64,000 nucleotides of DNA from Psychrobacter sp. NZS113 (lineage in GTDB: Bacteria; Pseudomonadota; Gammaproteobacteria; Pseudomonadales; Moraxellaceae): the NCBI RefSeq assembly GCF_015864825.1, contig NZ_JADYWL010000003.1:186001-250000 (forward strand). The letters are read 5' to 3'. Shown one piece after another: positions 37,295 to 46,186 of the stretch. The position numbers and the translations under genes were made by a program. Within the stretch, counting starts at the first letter, position 1, and each line of letters starts with the position of its first letter. The notes below the pieces were generated by a model that worked only from the letters and a program-made list of their open reading frames with translations, was not told the origin of the DNA and did not search any database.

Positions 37295-38617
37295 ATGTCA
37301 GCTCAGCTCAAAAATATAGCCATACTTATCGATGCTGATAATGCATCAGCAAAAAATATTGGCCATATTTTGCAAGAAATAGAAAAGCTTGGTCATATCA
37401 CTTGCAAAAAAATATATGGTGATTGGGGAAATGCTCATATTCAAAGTTGGCAAGAAGCATTACTCAAATATGCTATCGATCCTATGCAGCAGTTTGCTTA
37501 TGTTAAAGGCAAAAATGCCACTGATATAGGCATGGTCATCGAAGCCATGGATTTGCTGTATAGCAATAATTACGATGGGTTTTGTCTCATATCAAGTGAT
37601 AGTGACTTTACCTCACTGGCTTTACGTATTCGTAAAAACCATGTAAAAGTATTTGGCTTTGGCAAACGTAATACGGTTAGCGCGTTTTCGCAGGCTTGTG
37701 ATAAATTCTTTTATGTAGAAGATTTATTGGTCGATCAGAATAATAGCAATTCTACGCAAACAACTCTTTCTCCTAAAAAAGCACCTGATAATAATTCATC
37801 AAAACAATGGACGACTAAACAGTTACAAACACAAACGCACTTAATTAACTTATTAAATAAAATAATCAAAGAAAATATTAATGCCCATAATGGTTGGTCG
37901 AATCTATCTTATATAGCCAGCGAGCTCAGCAAAAATCATAATGATATCAAACTCGATAAGTATGGCTATGATAAATTTTCTAATTTAATGATTGCATTGC
38001 GTTTATATGATATTAGAAAGCAATCTAATGGCATGTGGGCAAAGATTAAAATACAGAAGGCATTAACAGCCGCTACAACTGCTAATAAAAAAACGATTAA
38101 TACTAAGCCAACTTCTAACCTGTTCCCAGCTGCTCCTATTCTTGTCAAAATATCAACAGCACCTACTATCGACGCCGTCTTATTTAGAGTGACTCCCACT
38201 GCAAAGGTACGCGGTGATGAAGATATGATATTTTATGGTCAAACGCATAGCGAGGATGGTTCAATCGAGCTAAACCAGCAGCTCGAAAGTAATACATCAG
38301 TATCTGAGTTCAGTTGTGATCTAAACCTCCAACCTACCAGCATTGAACAACTTAACTTCGTGCTATCAAGTGAACTGGAAAGCTTAGCGACTGACTCACA
38401 GCAAACCAATATTGAATTAAATATCACTGATGAGCAGCAAAATACATTATTATTCTCAGGCAAATTTGACGTAAAGAATAAATCAGGCAAAAGCCTAATA
38501 CTATTTACGTTAAACCGAACTGGCAATCAATGGCAGTTTGTGCCAAAACATCAAAATATAGATGGCGACCTACGTTATCTCTGTGAAAAATATGGGGTAG
38601 AACTAAGTGATAACTGA
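37295..38617 (+). CDS. NYN ribonuclease - OST-HTH (LOTUS) - TerD triple fusion
   Basis: 440 residues, AGGAAA before the ATG. Residues ~5-145: NYN/DUF88 (LabA-like PIN) nuclease with IAILIDADNAS, KNATDIGMVIEAMDLL and FCLISSDSDFTSLALRIR, all acidic metal residues present. Residues ~180-265: OST-HTH/LOTUS RNA-binding winged helix (LLNKIIKENINAHNGWSN, YGYDKFSNLMIALRLYDI). Residues ~290-440: TerD-like domain (KVRGDEDMIFYGQTHSEDG). This joins a probable RNase to an RNA-binding and a Ter module. It overlaps the next gene by 11 bp, so it is in the operon. Confidence 0.9.
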   Translation: MSAQLKNIAILIDADNASAKNIGHILQEIEKLGHITCKKIYGDWGNAHIQSWQEALLKYAIDPMQQFAYVKGKNATDIGMVIEAMDLLYSNNYDGFCLISSDSDFTSLALRIRKNHVKVFGFGKRNTVSAFSQACDKFFYVEDLLVDQNNSNSTQTTLSPKKAPDNNSSKQWTTKQLQTQTHLINLLNKIIKENINAHNGWSNLSYIASELSKNHNDIKLDKYGYDKFSNLMIALRLYDIRKQSNGMWAKIKIQKALTAATTANKKTINTKPTSNLFPAAPILVKISTAPTIDAVLFRVTPTAKVRGDEDMIFYGQTHSEDGSIELNQQLESNTSVSEFSCDLNLQPTSIEQLNFVLSSELESLATDSQQTNIELNITDEQQNTLLFSGKFDVKNKSGKSLILFTLNRTGNQWQFVPKHQNIDGDLRYLCEKYGVELSDN

Positions 38618-39902
38618 TTTTAAAAATAGTACGACATCTAATAAAACCTACAAACGCAGCATCGCTTTACCTCGTGGTACGCTTGATCTAACTTATCAAA
38701 TCAATCCAGCAGCTGCTAGAAATGACTCGCAAAAAAATGACAACTATCAATTAGAAGACTTACTCGGGTTTGCCCAGCGTATCAATCCAAAACGTGCGTT
38801 TTTATTTGTGTCAAAAGTCTTAGGCCGTCATATTCCGGTAGCGCCTAGTACGATGCGTAGTGCTTTTACGGATTTGGCAAACTTAGTGCCTAGCGATTTA
38901 CCTGAACCGATTTTGGTTATTGGCATGGCAGAGACGGCCGTTGGCTTATCGGCCGGCGTTCATCAAGCATTGCAAACGCGTTACCCTAATGCTTTATTAT
39001 TGAATTCTACGCGTCATGCGCAACACAATGATGATAACAGTGAAACGTTGCTGACCACATTCAGCGAAGACCACAGTCATGCTAGCCAGCATCTCATTTA
39101 TCAAAGCTCTGATAAAATCACGCAAGCGCAGCTACTGGCCAGTAAAACTTTGATTATGGTGGATGACGAAGCGTCAACGGGTAACACTTGCGTCAATGTC
39201 GTCACAGCACTACGCAATGCAGGGCTAAGCCAATTAGAGCAAGTGCATCTCACCACGTTGGTTGACTGGTCTCTAAGTCAGAATCAAGGTGCAGCGGATA
39301 TAGACGACACCATATCTACTCGTTTGCCGAATATTGACTTTCATCGTCATCATCTACTATCTGGCGCTTGGCAATGGACGGATGCACCCAATCCTGAACC
39401 CATCATCATGCCATCAGTCGACACCACTGACGCTGGTAGTCAGTCGTTGGGCAACACTGGCCATTGGGGACGTTTTCCAACACTAGACAGTACGGATGGA
39501 TTCGATAACTATCTAGAGAATTTTCAAGCAGCATTGACGAGTTTTAGTAATCAAACACCATTTGATAAAGAACAGTTACCTGAGCGAATTCTGGTATTAG
39601 GTAGTAATGAGTTTGTGTGGCTGCCATTTTTGTTGGCTGAATGGCTCGAAGGTCAGGTTCAAGACTCTAAAAAAACTGTTAACTTTAGCGCTTTGACACG
39701 CTCACCCATTGCTCTGGGTGGTGCTATTACCACCATGCTAAGCTTTAGCGATAATTATGGACTTGGTATGACCAATTTTGCCTATAACGTTGAGCCTAGC
39801 GATTGGGATTTAATTGTGCTGTGTGTAGAAACCTCAAGCGATAGCGTTGATGACATGTGGCAAGGTTTGGATAATGTATTGGTGGTTAGTCCTACGCCTT
39901 AA
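38607..39902 (+). CDS. Phosphoribosyltransferase - TRSP domain protein
   Basis: 431 residues with a GTG start overlapping the previous gene by 11 bp. The PRTase half has the PRPP loop IMVDDEASTGNT (residues ~183-194) and the earlier ILVIGMAETAVGLSAGVH. The C-terminal half carries the sequence that names the TRSP domain: SALTRSPIALGGAI (TRSP at 364-367). This architecture is known from Ter-linked biosynthetic operons, where the enzyme is proposed to attach ribose-phosphate to a base or other acceptor. Confidence 0.9.
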   Translation: MITDFKNSTTSNKTYKRSIALPRGTLDLTYQINPAAARNDSQKNDNYQLEDLLGFAQRINPKRAFLFVSKVLGRHIPVAPSTMRSAFTDLANLVPSDLPEPILVIGMAETAVGLSAGVHQALQTRYPNALLLNSTRHAQHNDDNSETLLTTFSEDHSHASQHLIYQSSDKITQAQLLASKTLIMVDDEASTGNTCVNVVTALRNAGLSQLEQVHLTTLVDWSLSQNQGAADIDDTISTRLPNIDFHRHHLLSGAWQWTDAPNPEPIIMPSVDTTDAGSQSLGNTGHWGRFPTLDSTDGFDNYLENFQAALTSFSNQTPFDKEQLPERILVLGSNEFVWLPFLLAEWLEGQVQDSKKTVNFSALTRSPIALGGAITTMLSFSDNYGLGMTNFAYNVEPSDWDLIVLCVETSSDSVDDMWQGLDNVLVVSPTP

Positions 39903-39943
39903 TTTACTATATAACATTCTGTTTAACGTTTAGGAACGGTTCT

Positions 39944-40777
39944 ATGACCACCCCATTTTTTCAACCTAATGCAAATATCGTAAAACCCTATGCGCTAATG
40001 GATTTAGACGACACGCTATTCCAAACTCAACGCAAAATTGACGCGTGGGACTTACCCACTACGGAGCCTGAACAATTGGTTTGTGCGACCGTCAATAAGC
40101 AAGACGAGCCATTGAGCTTTATGAGTCAACGTCAAGCGGCGCTATTTAATTGGCTGCTTGCGAGCACTGAGTTGGTAGTCGTTACTGCCCGTGACCGTAG
40201 TGAAATAAAACGCGTGAAGCTGCCTTTTGACAGCTGGCAAGTCTTAACCCATGGTGCGATTATTCTCAGCAAGGATGGCAAGCTACAAGCTCAATGGCAG
40301 CAGCATATGCATGACCAGCTTGCACCACTACAGAATAAACTAAATCAGCTGAGTCAAGTATTCGCCAATTACAGCAAAAGTGATGGCAGTCAGCTCGTAT
40401 TTACACCGCATATCGATAGCTTTCATAATGGCTCTGTTGATGCAGAATTAACCATTTATCTGGCTATTAAACATGCTCACAAAAACCATCAGGCATTGAT
40501 AGATTTGGCTGAAAAGTTGCCAACGTTAATACGTGATTTTGATCAAGACTTTTATGTACACGTGAATGCAAATAATCTAGCGATATTGCCGCGTGCCGTG
40601 CATAAGCATCATGCTGTAAAGTTTTTATTAGACCATCATTTAGACAGTCAGCGGCCTAGCTTTGGCTTTGGTGACAGCCTAGCGGACTTGCCATTTCTAC
40701 AGCTACTAGACTGGTATGGGATGCCCAATCACGGCCAGTTGCATTCAGAGTTACAATCGCAGTTACAGCCTTTGTGA
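39944..40777 (+). CDS. HAD-superfamily hydrolase of the Ter biosynthetic module
   Basis: 277 residues, AGGAACGG before the ATG. HAD motifs: I DLDDT (20-24), II VVVTARDRSE, IV FGFGDSLADLPF. Type II cap region between. Likely a phosphatase removing phosphate from an intermediate made by the adjacent PRTases. Transcribed with them; the next gene starts 43 bp after its stop. Confidence 0.9.
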   Translation: MTTPFFQPNANIVKPYALMDLDDTLFQTQRKIDAWDLPTTEPEQLVCATVNKQDEPLSFMSQRQAALFNWLLASTELVVVTARDRSEIKRVKLPFDSWQVLTHGAIILSKDGKLQAQWQQHMHDQLAPLQNKLNQLSQVFANYSKSDGSQLVFTPHIDSFHNGSVDAELTIYLAIKHAHKNHQALIDLAEKLPTLIRDFDQDFYVHVNANNLAILPRAVHKHHAVKFLLDHHLDSQRPSFGFGDSLADLPFLQLLDWYGMPNHGQLHSELQSQLQPL

Positions 40778-40820
40778 TAGGCTAGGTTATTCATTCTCAC
40801 GACCCTCACCTTTTTCTATA

Positions 40821-42023
40821 ATGAGTGACAATATTGCTATCATGATTTCAAATAACCTCAATACAAAAATAGCCGATTTGCAAAGTTACGGTTCAGGCAG
40901 TTACCTTGCCAGTGATGTGACTGTTCTACTCGATATCGTTGATAAAGACGCCGTAGCTGATGTACCTGTCAGCCAAAAAGAAGCGCTTATCCAAAGTGGC
41001 CAGCGTCACTATTCTGATATGTTGACGTTAGAAAATGCACCAACAGCGATGCATGAGCGACTCTATCATCAGGCGCTAGAGCAAGGAACAAACAGAACTG
41101 CGACTGATATCGCTAACTTAGCTCATACATTACAGGGTACTTTTGAGTCGACCGTTGATATTGAGCAACCATTAGTTTTGGTCAGCTTAGTGCGCGCAGG
41201 TTTGCCGATTGGGGTACTGTTACAGCGTGCATTGGTAGATACTGATAGCCATTACACATTGCCAAGCGTACATTATGGTATTAGCATCATTCGTGACCGA
41301 GGTTTAGATTCTGTCGCCCTAGCATTAATATTAAAATCACATCCAAACAGCCCTATTGTATTCGTCGATGGTTGGACAGGAAAAGGCGCTATTTACCAAG
41401 AGCTATCCCGTAGCCTAGAGGTATTTAGCAATCCTAGCCATTCAAATTTTGCGAATATCTTTCATCAGGGTGAAGGTGTGATTCCATTATTGACGCTTGC
41501 TGATCCGGCTGGCGTCGCTTGGCTTGCGGCAAGCGAAGAAGACTGGTTGATTCCATCAGGGCTATTAAACAGCACCGTGTCAGGGCTCATATCACGCAGC
41601 TTATATACCGAGCCACAATCAGGGCTGCATCGTAGTGTTTTTTATGATAACTTGGTAGCGTCAGATCACAGTTTAGCATTTGTCGATCGCATCGATGCGG
41701 CACGTCGTACACTGACCGATTCTTTGCAATGTTTGTCACTATACAAACAACCCCGCTATCAAACGGCTGACTTAATCGACACGCTCGCAGCAGATTATGC
41801 TATTGCCAATCGCAACCGAATCAAGCCGACCATTGCAGAAGCAACGAGGGCCATATTGCGCCGTGATCCTGAACGTATTTTGCTAGCAACAGCCGATCAT
41901 CCAGATACGATACTGCTCAGACATTTATGTGCGCAACGAGATATCGCTATCAGTGTATTAGGTGATAAAATACTGCCTTATCAAGCCATCACTCTCATCA
42001 AGCAACGCACCAAAGACAGCTAA
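40821..42023 (+). CDS. PRTase-like (StiP family) with C-terminal PELOTA-like RNA-binding domain
   Basis: 400 residues from the ATG at 40821; another ATG at 40842 is possible and neither has a strong ribosome site. The central part has LVLVSLVRAGLPIGVLLQRAL, HYGISIIRDRGLD and the PRPP-like loop IVFVDGWTGKGAI. The C-terminal ~70 residues (ERILLATADHPDTILLRHL, ISVLGDKILPYQAITLI) resemble the PELOTA/L7Ae-like RNA-binding fold found in this family. Known partner of TRSP-PRTase genes in Ter clusters. Older annotation as cysteine protease (StiP) is doubtful for this fold. Confidence 0.85.
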   Translation: MSDNIAIMISNNLNTKIADLQSYGSGSYLASDVTVLLDIVDKDAVADVPVSQKEALIQSGQRHYSDMLTLENAPTAMHERLYHQALEQGTNRTATDIANLAHTLQGTFESTVDIEQPLVLVSLVRAGLPIGVLLQRALVDTDSHYTLPSVHYGISIIRDRGLDSVALALILKSHPNSPIVFVDGWTGKGAIYQELSRSLEVFSNPSHSNFANIFHQGEGVIPLLTLADPAGVAWLAASEEDWLIPSGLLNSTVSGLISRSLYTEPQSGLHRSVFYDNLVASDHSLAFVDRIDAARRTLTDSLQCLSLYKQPRYQTADLIDTLAADYAIANRNRIKPTIAEATRAILRRDPERILLATADHPDTILLRHLCAQRDIAISVLGDKILPYQAITLIKQRTKDS

Positions 42024-42181
42024 TGGCTATTTTTTAGTTTTAATGGCTATATTTTAATAACTACATTTCAATGTCTATATTTAGAGATATTGAACTTAGA
42101 GCTGTTGATAAGTAATGACCCTTGAGCCATGCCACTTGATAATAACTTCGATTTTTTATAACTCCTTACTTATCACTACTT

Positions 42182-43258
42182 ATGATGCCAACTATGTCAG
42201 ATACGCCACACAACGAAGCAAGCTTCTATAACCATTCCCAGTCTTACGCTCATCTATTTACTGAGCGTCATGCGATGGTTAAACCACACACACATCATCC
42301 TTATCAGCTTGGTGCTAGCCTTTATATGCCTGCAACTCGGGAAGATATATGGCAAGTCATCAAGCGCGACAAGCTTCCTACGATTAACAGTATTATTATT
42401 TGTTTAGAGGATGCCGTCAGTCATAGCGATGTCGACTTAGCACTTGATCGCTTGCAAGTATTACTCGACACATGGGCTACGCATGTCGATAGTATCAATA
42501 ACCCCTCTAGAAAAGCAGACATCAAAACTCAACATCCAACTCGTCCGTTGGTGTTCATTCGTCCACGCAATCCGATGATGCTACAGCAGTTGGCGGACTA
42601 CCCTCATATCGATCTCATCGATGGTTTCGTCATGCCAAAAGTCGATATGTATAGCTTATCCAACTGGCGCATGGCTTGTCAGAATCTAAGTGCCGAGCAA
42701 CTATTAATGCCCACGCTTGAGACGGCCGCCTTATTCAATCCACATCACAATCAAGAGCTGGCTATCGGTTTTAAAGAAGCTTTTAGCCAGCCAGTATTTG
42801 CACTGCGTATCGGTGGCAATGACTTGTTTGCCGCGCTGCGTCTCAGGCGCCCTAAACACAGTATTGTCTATGACACACCCATTGGCACCTTAGCCTATCA
42901 GCTACTTGGCTGCTTTGTGCCACATGGCTTTTATCTGACGGCACCTGTGTTTGAATACTTGGATCAACCAACACTGTTTATGCAAGAACTGACTCATGAT
43001 GTTAGCTTAGGTTTGGTTGGCAAAACTGTCATTCATCCAAGCCAAATCGCTTTGGTACAGCAAGCATATTGTGTACCACTCAGCACCTTGGATGAGGCAC
43101 AAGCGATTCTTCATAGCGAAGCCAAAGCGGTATTCAAATACAACAACACCATGTTAGAGCCAGCCACGCATCGTGCTTGGGCGACTGAGGTCGTGAATCG
43201 TGCCGAAGTGTTTGGGACTATTGATGATGGCAGTAGTGAATACAGCTCTCGAATGTAG
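42182..43258 (+). CDS. HpcH/HpaI aldolase - citrate lyase beta (CitE-like) protein
   Basis: 358 residues. The TIM-barrel lyase motifs are visible: IICLEDAVSHSD, VFIRPRNPMM, IDGFVMPKVD, LMPTLETAALF and LRIGGNDLFAALRLRR, then VGKTVIHPSQIALV, as in CitE-like CoA-ester lyases. It is the last gene of the Ter biosynthetic run and is followed by a strong terminator. It is proposed to form or break a C-C bond in the Ter metabolite; substrate unknown. Confidence 0.9.
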   Translation: MMPTMSDTPHNEASFYNHSQSYAHLFTERHAMVKPHTHHPYQLGASLYMPATREDIWQVIKRDKLPTINSIIICLEDAVSHSDVDLALDRLQVLLDTWATHVDSINNPSRKADIKTQHPTRPLVFIRPRNPMMLQQLADYPHIDLIDGFVMPKVDMYSLSNWRMACQNLSAEQLLMPTLETAALFNPHHNQELAIGFKEAFSQPVFALRIGGNDLFAALRLRRPKHSIVYDTPIGTLAYQLLGCFVPHGFYLTAPVFEYLDQPTLFMQELTHDVSLGLVGKTVIHPSQIALVQQAYCVPLSTLDEAQAILHSEAKAVFKYNNTMLEPATHRAWATEVVNRAEVFGTIDDGSSEYSSRM

Positions 43259-43283
43259 CTATCAGATAGTTAATGTATGTCAC

Positions 43284-43320
43284 AAAAAAGCCGCTATCAT
43301 CATTTGATAGCGGCTTTTTT
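43284..43320. terminator. Terminator closing the ter biosynthetic operon
   Basis: AAAAAAGCCGCTATCA and its complement around TCAT, ending in a T-run. Confidence 0.93.
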
Positions 43321-43358
43321 ATGCTAAGTTTAACCCTAAGAATGAGGCTTTAATACAC

Positions 43359-43464
43359 TATAGTCAAAGAACTCTACAATGGGTACAAGGCAGCTGACTG
43401 CAAATTGTACGAGTAGTACATTTAAGAAGGATAACGCCGTAGCAGTTTAATAGTTCACTGACTA
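43359..43464. repeat. Dispersed inverted-end repeat, divergent copy 4
   Basis: 106 bp starting TATAGTCAAAGAACTCTACA and ending TTAATAGTTCACTGACTA; the ends are imperfect inverted repeats of TAGTCAnnGAACT type. The interior differs from the 107-bp copies. Its right tip includes the stop codon of the alpha/beta hydrolase gene. Confidence 0.65.
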
Positions 43465-44274
43465 CACACAGTTTTCTAAAAACTGACTCATGACTCGGTT
43501 TACTTGCTCTGGCTCTTCTACAGATGATGTATGACCCGCACCTTTAATAATTGCTAGCTTTGATCCTGCAATCGCAAAATGCATGCGCTCAGCCTTTGCA
43601 TATGGGGTCGCTACATCTTCATCACCAACGATAATTAATGTGGGTGTTGTGATATCACCGAGCTGCTCATAGATGCCTTTACGCTCAATCACACCCATTG
43701 TTGCCTTAATCACACCACCTTTACGATTGCCTTGTAGCATCGTGAGCCATTGTTTGCGTTCCACTTTACGCAGCTTGTCTGCCAAAAAAGTATTGCCAAA
43801 CATAATAGGCATGAGTTTATTACTCACACGCTTGCTACCCAACCAACGAATGGCTTGGACAAGTTTACGATACTGCGGCATATTTTTAGGATCTTCAGGA
43901 TCAGCAGACGTTGCTAATAAGGTAAGCGATAGCAGTAAATCAGGACGCTTAATTGCAACTCGCTGAGCGACAAAACCACCCATAGACAATCCTACAAAGT
44001 GACATTTATCAATGCCAAGCGCAGCAATCAGGCCAAGTGTATCCTCTGTGAGCGCATCCATATCATAGCCAGACTTGGTAATTTGCGATTGACCTTGCCC
44101 ACGGAAGTCAAAAGCAATACAGCGATAGTCTGCTTGGAAATGTTTGACTTGTTCGTCATATATTTGCGTACTCCACAGCAGACCATGTGCAAATACCATG
44201 ACCGGCTTTTGCACATCATTTGGTGCACTGTCTTCATAATAAATATCTGCATCATTGATTTTAATGACTGGCAT
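43462..44274 (-). CDS. Alpha/beta-fold hydrolase
   Basis: 270 residues. The oxyanion turn VFAHGLLWS, the nucleophile elbow FVGLSMGGFVAQ (Ser ~97), the acid IIVGDEDVATP and the His GAGHTSSVEEPE make a full triad. Similar to 3-oxoadipate enol-lactonase or esterase-like proteins; substrate not deducible. AAGGAAG precedes the ATG. The stop codon lies in the end of a dispersed repeat, so the C-terminus may have been reset by it. Divergent from the enoyl-CoA hydratase. Confidence 0.9.
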   Translation of the reverse strand: MPVIKINDADIYYEDSAPNDVQKPVMVFAHGLLWSTQIYDEQVKHFQADYRCIAFDFRGQGQSQITKSGYDMDALTEDTLGLIAALGIDKCHFVGLSMGGFVAQRVAIKRPDLLLSLTLLATSADPEDPKNMPQYRKLVQAIRWLGSKRVSNKLMPIMFGNTFLADKLRKVERKQWLTMLQGNRKGGVIKATMGVIERKGIYEQLGDITTPTLIIVGDEDVATPYAKAERMHFAIAGSKLAIIKGAGHTSSVEEPEQVNRVMSQFLENCV

Positions 44275-44461
44275 AATAACTTCCTTGTTTGATAGATAAG
44301 AGAGGCTAATATATCCCTCAGGATTCTAGCATCTTTATAAATAATTCCCTGACACAGCTTTTGGCATTTTAGCATAACCTATCCAATTTCGATGTGTCTT
44401 GAGCGCCCACAAAACCTACTTTTATAATCATGCCAAACTGCTATAGTAATATGCTGTCTAC

Positions 44462-44524
44462 ATCGTCAGTTCAATATAATTCAGATATAAGTAAGGCTAG
44501 TGAAAGGACTACAAAACGTAGATT
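44462..44524. repeat. Partial copy of the dispersed repeat (variant as at 3832)
   Basis: GTCAGTTCAATATAATTC and the following ~45 bases match the left half of the unit at 3832-3939 with scattered differences; the right half is missing or degraded. It precedes the enoyl-CoA hydratase gene. Confidence 0.6.
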
Positions 44525-44591
44525 TTGCGTATCTGGCTTATATGTGATCGACCATAAGATACTTATAAAAACTTATACAAGGATAGATAAC

Positions 44592-45389
44592 ATGTCGCAG
44601 CCTTTAGTCGATTATCAAGTCGAACAGCATATTGCTACCATTACATTCAATGACCCAAAAAGCCTAAATGCTTTTGGTACGCCTCTAAAAAATGGTGTGT
44701 TGAAAGCGCTTGGTGAGGCCGATGCCGATGACCAAGTGCGTGTCATTATCTTACAAGGTGCAGGTGGCAATTTTTCTAGCGGCGGCGATATCAAAGAAAT
44801 GCTGTCTGAAGGTCTAGATAAAGACATTATTTCAAGCAAGCTAAAAGGTATGGTAGAAGGTGCTGGAGAAGTCAGCTTAAAGTTGCGTAATATTCATAAA
44901 CCTATTATTGCCAAGTTAGAAGGTGCAGTAGCTGGCGCAGGCATGAACTTAGCCTTAACTTGTGATTTCCGTATTGCGGCTGATAATGCCAAATTTGTAC
45001 AAGCCTTTGTCAATATTGGCCTGATTCCAGATGCGGGCGGTATCTATTTGCTAAACCAGCTGGTTGGCGCAGCTAAAACTACTGAACTGGTTATGTTGGG
45101 TGATAAGCTTAAAGCCGAAGATATGGCGCGCTTAAATCTAGTAAATAGCGTGGTTGGTGCCGATGAGTTAGACGCGAGCGTACAGGCATTAGCAAACCGC
45201 TTAAGTCAGTTGCCAGGTAAAGCATTGGCTTCAATGAAACATATGCTCAACGTGCATGCTTTTATGGGGTTAAATGAAGCCTTAGATATGGAAGTTGAAC
45301 AACAAACTATGATGGCAAAAACGGATGACTTTATTGAAGGTGTCACGGCCTTTGTAGAAAAGCGTAAGCCAGTTTATCAAGGTAAGTAG
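44592..45389 (+). CDS. Enoyl-CoA hydratase/isomerase family protein
   Basis: 265 residues from the ATG at 44592, supported by AAGGA eight bases upstream; the frame is open to 44430, but that stretch is repeat DNA. Crotonase-fold motifs: FNDPKSLNAFG, GAGGNFSSGGDIKEML (oxyanion loop), KLEGAVAGAGMNLALTCDFRIA, IGLIPDAGGIYLL. One catalytic Glu of typical hydratases is Ala/Gly-Met here and the second is Asp in PDAGG, so isomerase-type activity is as likely as hydratase. Probably in fatty-acid metabolism. Confidence 0.9.
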   Translation: MSQPLVDYQVEQHIATITFNDPKSLNAFGTPLKNGVLKALGEADADDQVRVIILQGAGGNFSSGGDIKEMLSEGLDKDIISSKLKGMVEGAGEVSLKLRNIHKPIIAKLEGAVAGAGMNLALTCDFRIAADNAKFVQAFVNIGLIPDAGGIYLLNQLVGAAKTTELVMLGDKLKAEDMARLNLVNSVVGADELDASVQALANRLSQLPGKALASMKHMLNVHAFMGLNEALDMEVEQQTMMAKTDDFIEGVTAFVEKRKPVYQGK

Positions 45390-45399
45390 TTTTATTATC

Positions 45400-45506
45400 T
45401 ATAGTCAATTCTCTATAAAAGAGTGACAGCGTTAACCTCGCTTGAAGTATCACATATACGTCTGCACTCGGTTGTCTTGTACCTCTTTTAGACTGAATCA
45501 ACTATA
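45400..45506. repeat. Dispersed 107-bp inverted-end repeat, copy 5
   Basis: Closely matches 33547-33653 in the same orientation and 15709-15815 in the inverse. It begins 11 bp after the enoyl-CoA hydratase stop. Confidence 0.88.
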
Positions 45507-45578
45507 AAGTCGAAATACCAGTTCCTGACTTCTATAACAAACTAATTATTGAAAAACTTTGGGATAATGAACTACACC

Positions 45579-45619
45579 ATAAAAAAATCCGACCACATAC
45601 AGTGATCGGATTTTTTATG
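45579..45619. terminator. Strong terminator-like hairpin
   Basis: CATAAAAAA and TTTTTTATG frame a TCCGA/TCGGA stem. It resembles the terminator at 48295-48330, down to the TCCGACCACA and GTGATCG arms. Confidence 0.85.
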
Positions 45620-45733
45620 GTCTCAAGATATTGAAAAATAAAGGTTATGGCAGTTTTTATCGTTAACACTTACATTAAACAGCTTTTAGTTTATTTGTAG
45701 AGAACAATCTATATATCAATCATCTTTTTAAGC

Positions 45734-46008
45734 TATTAGGGTCTGTTGAACATTCAAACGTGGTGCTGGCAGTCACTATTTTTTAGACAATATGCAGTGA
45801 AATTTTTGATGCCTAGTCATTCTAGGTTAAACAATTTCGCCATCTATTGGCAAAAAAGAGTACTGCCCTGAAAGGCTGATGCTAAAACCACCCCAAACGT
45901 TGTTGAAAACCTAGCTAAGGTCTCGACATTATCGTCAATTTTCGCCTAGTTTGGTGCATTTTTAGCGATCAGCAGCCCTAATGTTTGAATGTTCAACAGA
46001 CCCTAATA
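45734..46008. mobile_element. 275-bp MITE with 26-bp terminal inverted repeats
   Basis: Perfect 26-bp inverted repeats (45734-45759 and 45983-46008; the outer part reads TATTAGGGTCTGTTGAAC) bound a non-coding interior with no open frame. A GGGTCTGTTGAACA end is typical of small IS-derived elements. No transposase is encoded, so it would need one supplied from elsewhere. It ends just before a small secreted-protein gene on the opposite strand. Confidence 0.85.
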
Positions 46009-46012
46009 TTTA

Positions 46013-46186
46013 TTAGCTACATGATTTTTTAGACTGACTGATTTTTCCGTTTTTACAGACAAACTTAGCACCTTGGCAATGCGATATGCCACCCATCTTG
46101 CCAGAACAAGGCGTATTCTTTGCATTTGCCTGCATGACAGGCGCTAACATAAATATAGAGATAAAAAATGCTGACCAAGTTTTCAT
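46013..46186 (-). CDS. Small secreted Cys-rich protein (YdcA-like)
   Basis: 57 residues from the ATG at 46186 (GAGG upstream). A signal peptide (MKTWSAFFISIFMLAPVMQANA) is cut to leave ~35 residues with the pattern C-x-G-x-x-GG-x-x-HC-x-G-x-x-FVC-x-x-G-x-x-S-x-SK-x-x-C. Four cysteines, presumably two disulphides. The same motif is found in short exported proteins of many gammaproteobacteria; function unknown. Confidence 0.8.
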   Translation of the reverse strand: MKTWSAFFISIFMLAPVMQANAKNTPCSGKMGGISHCQGAKFVCKNGKISQSKKSCS

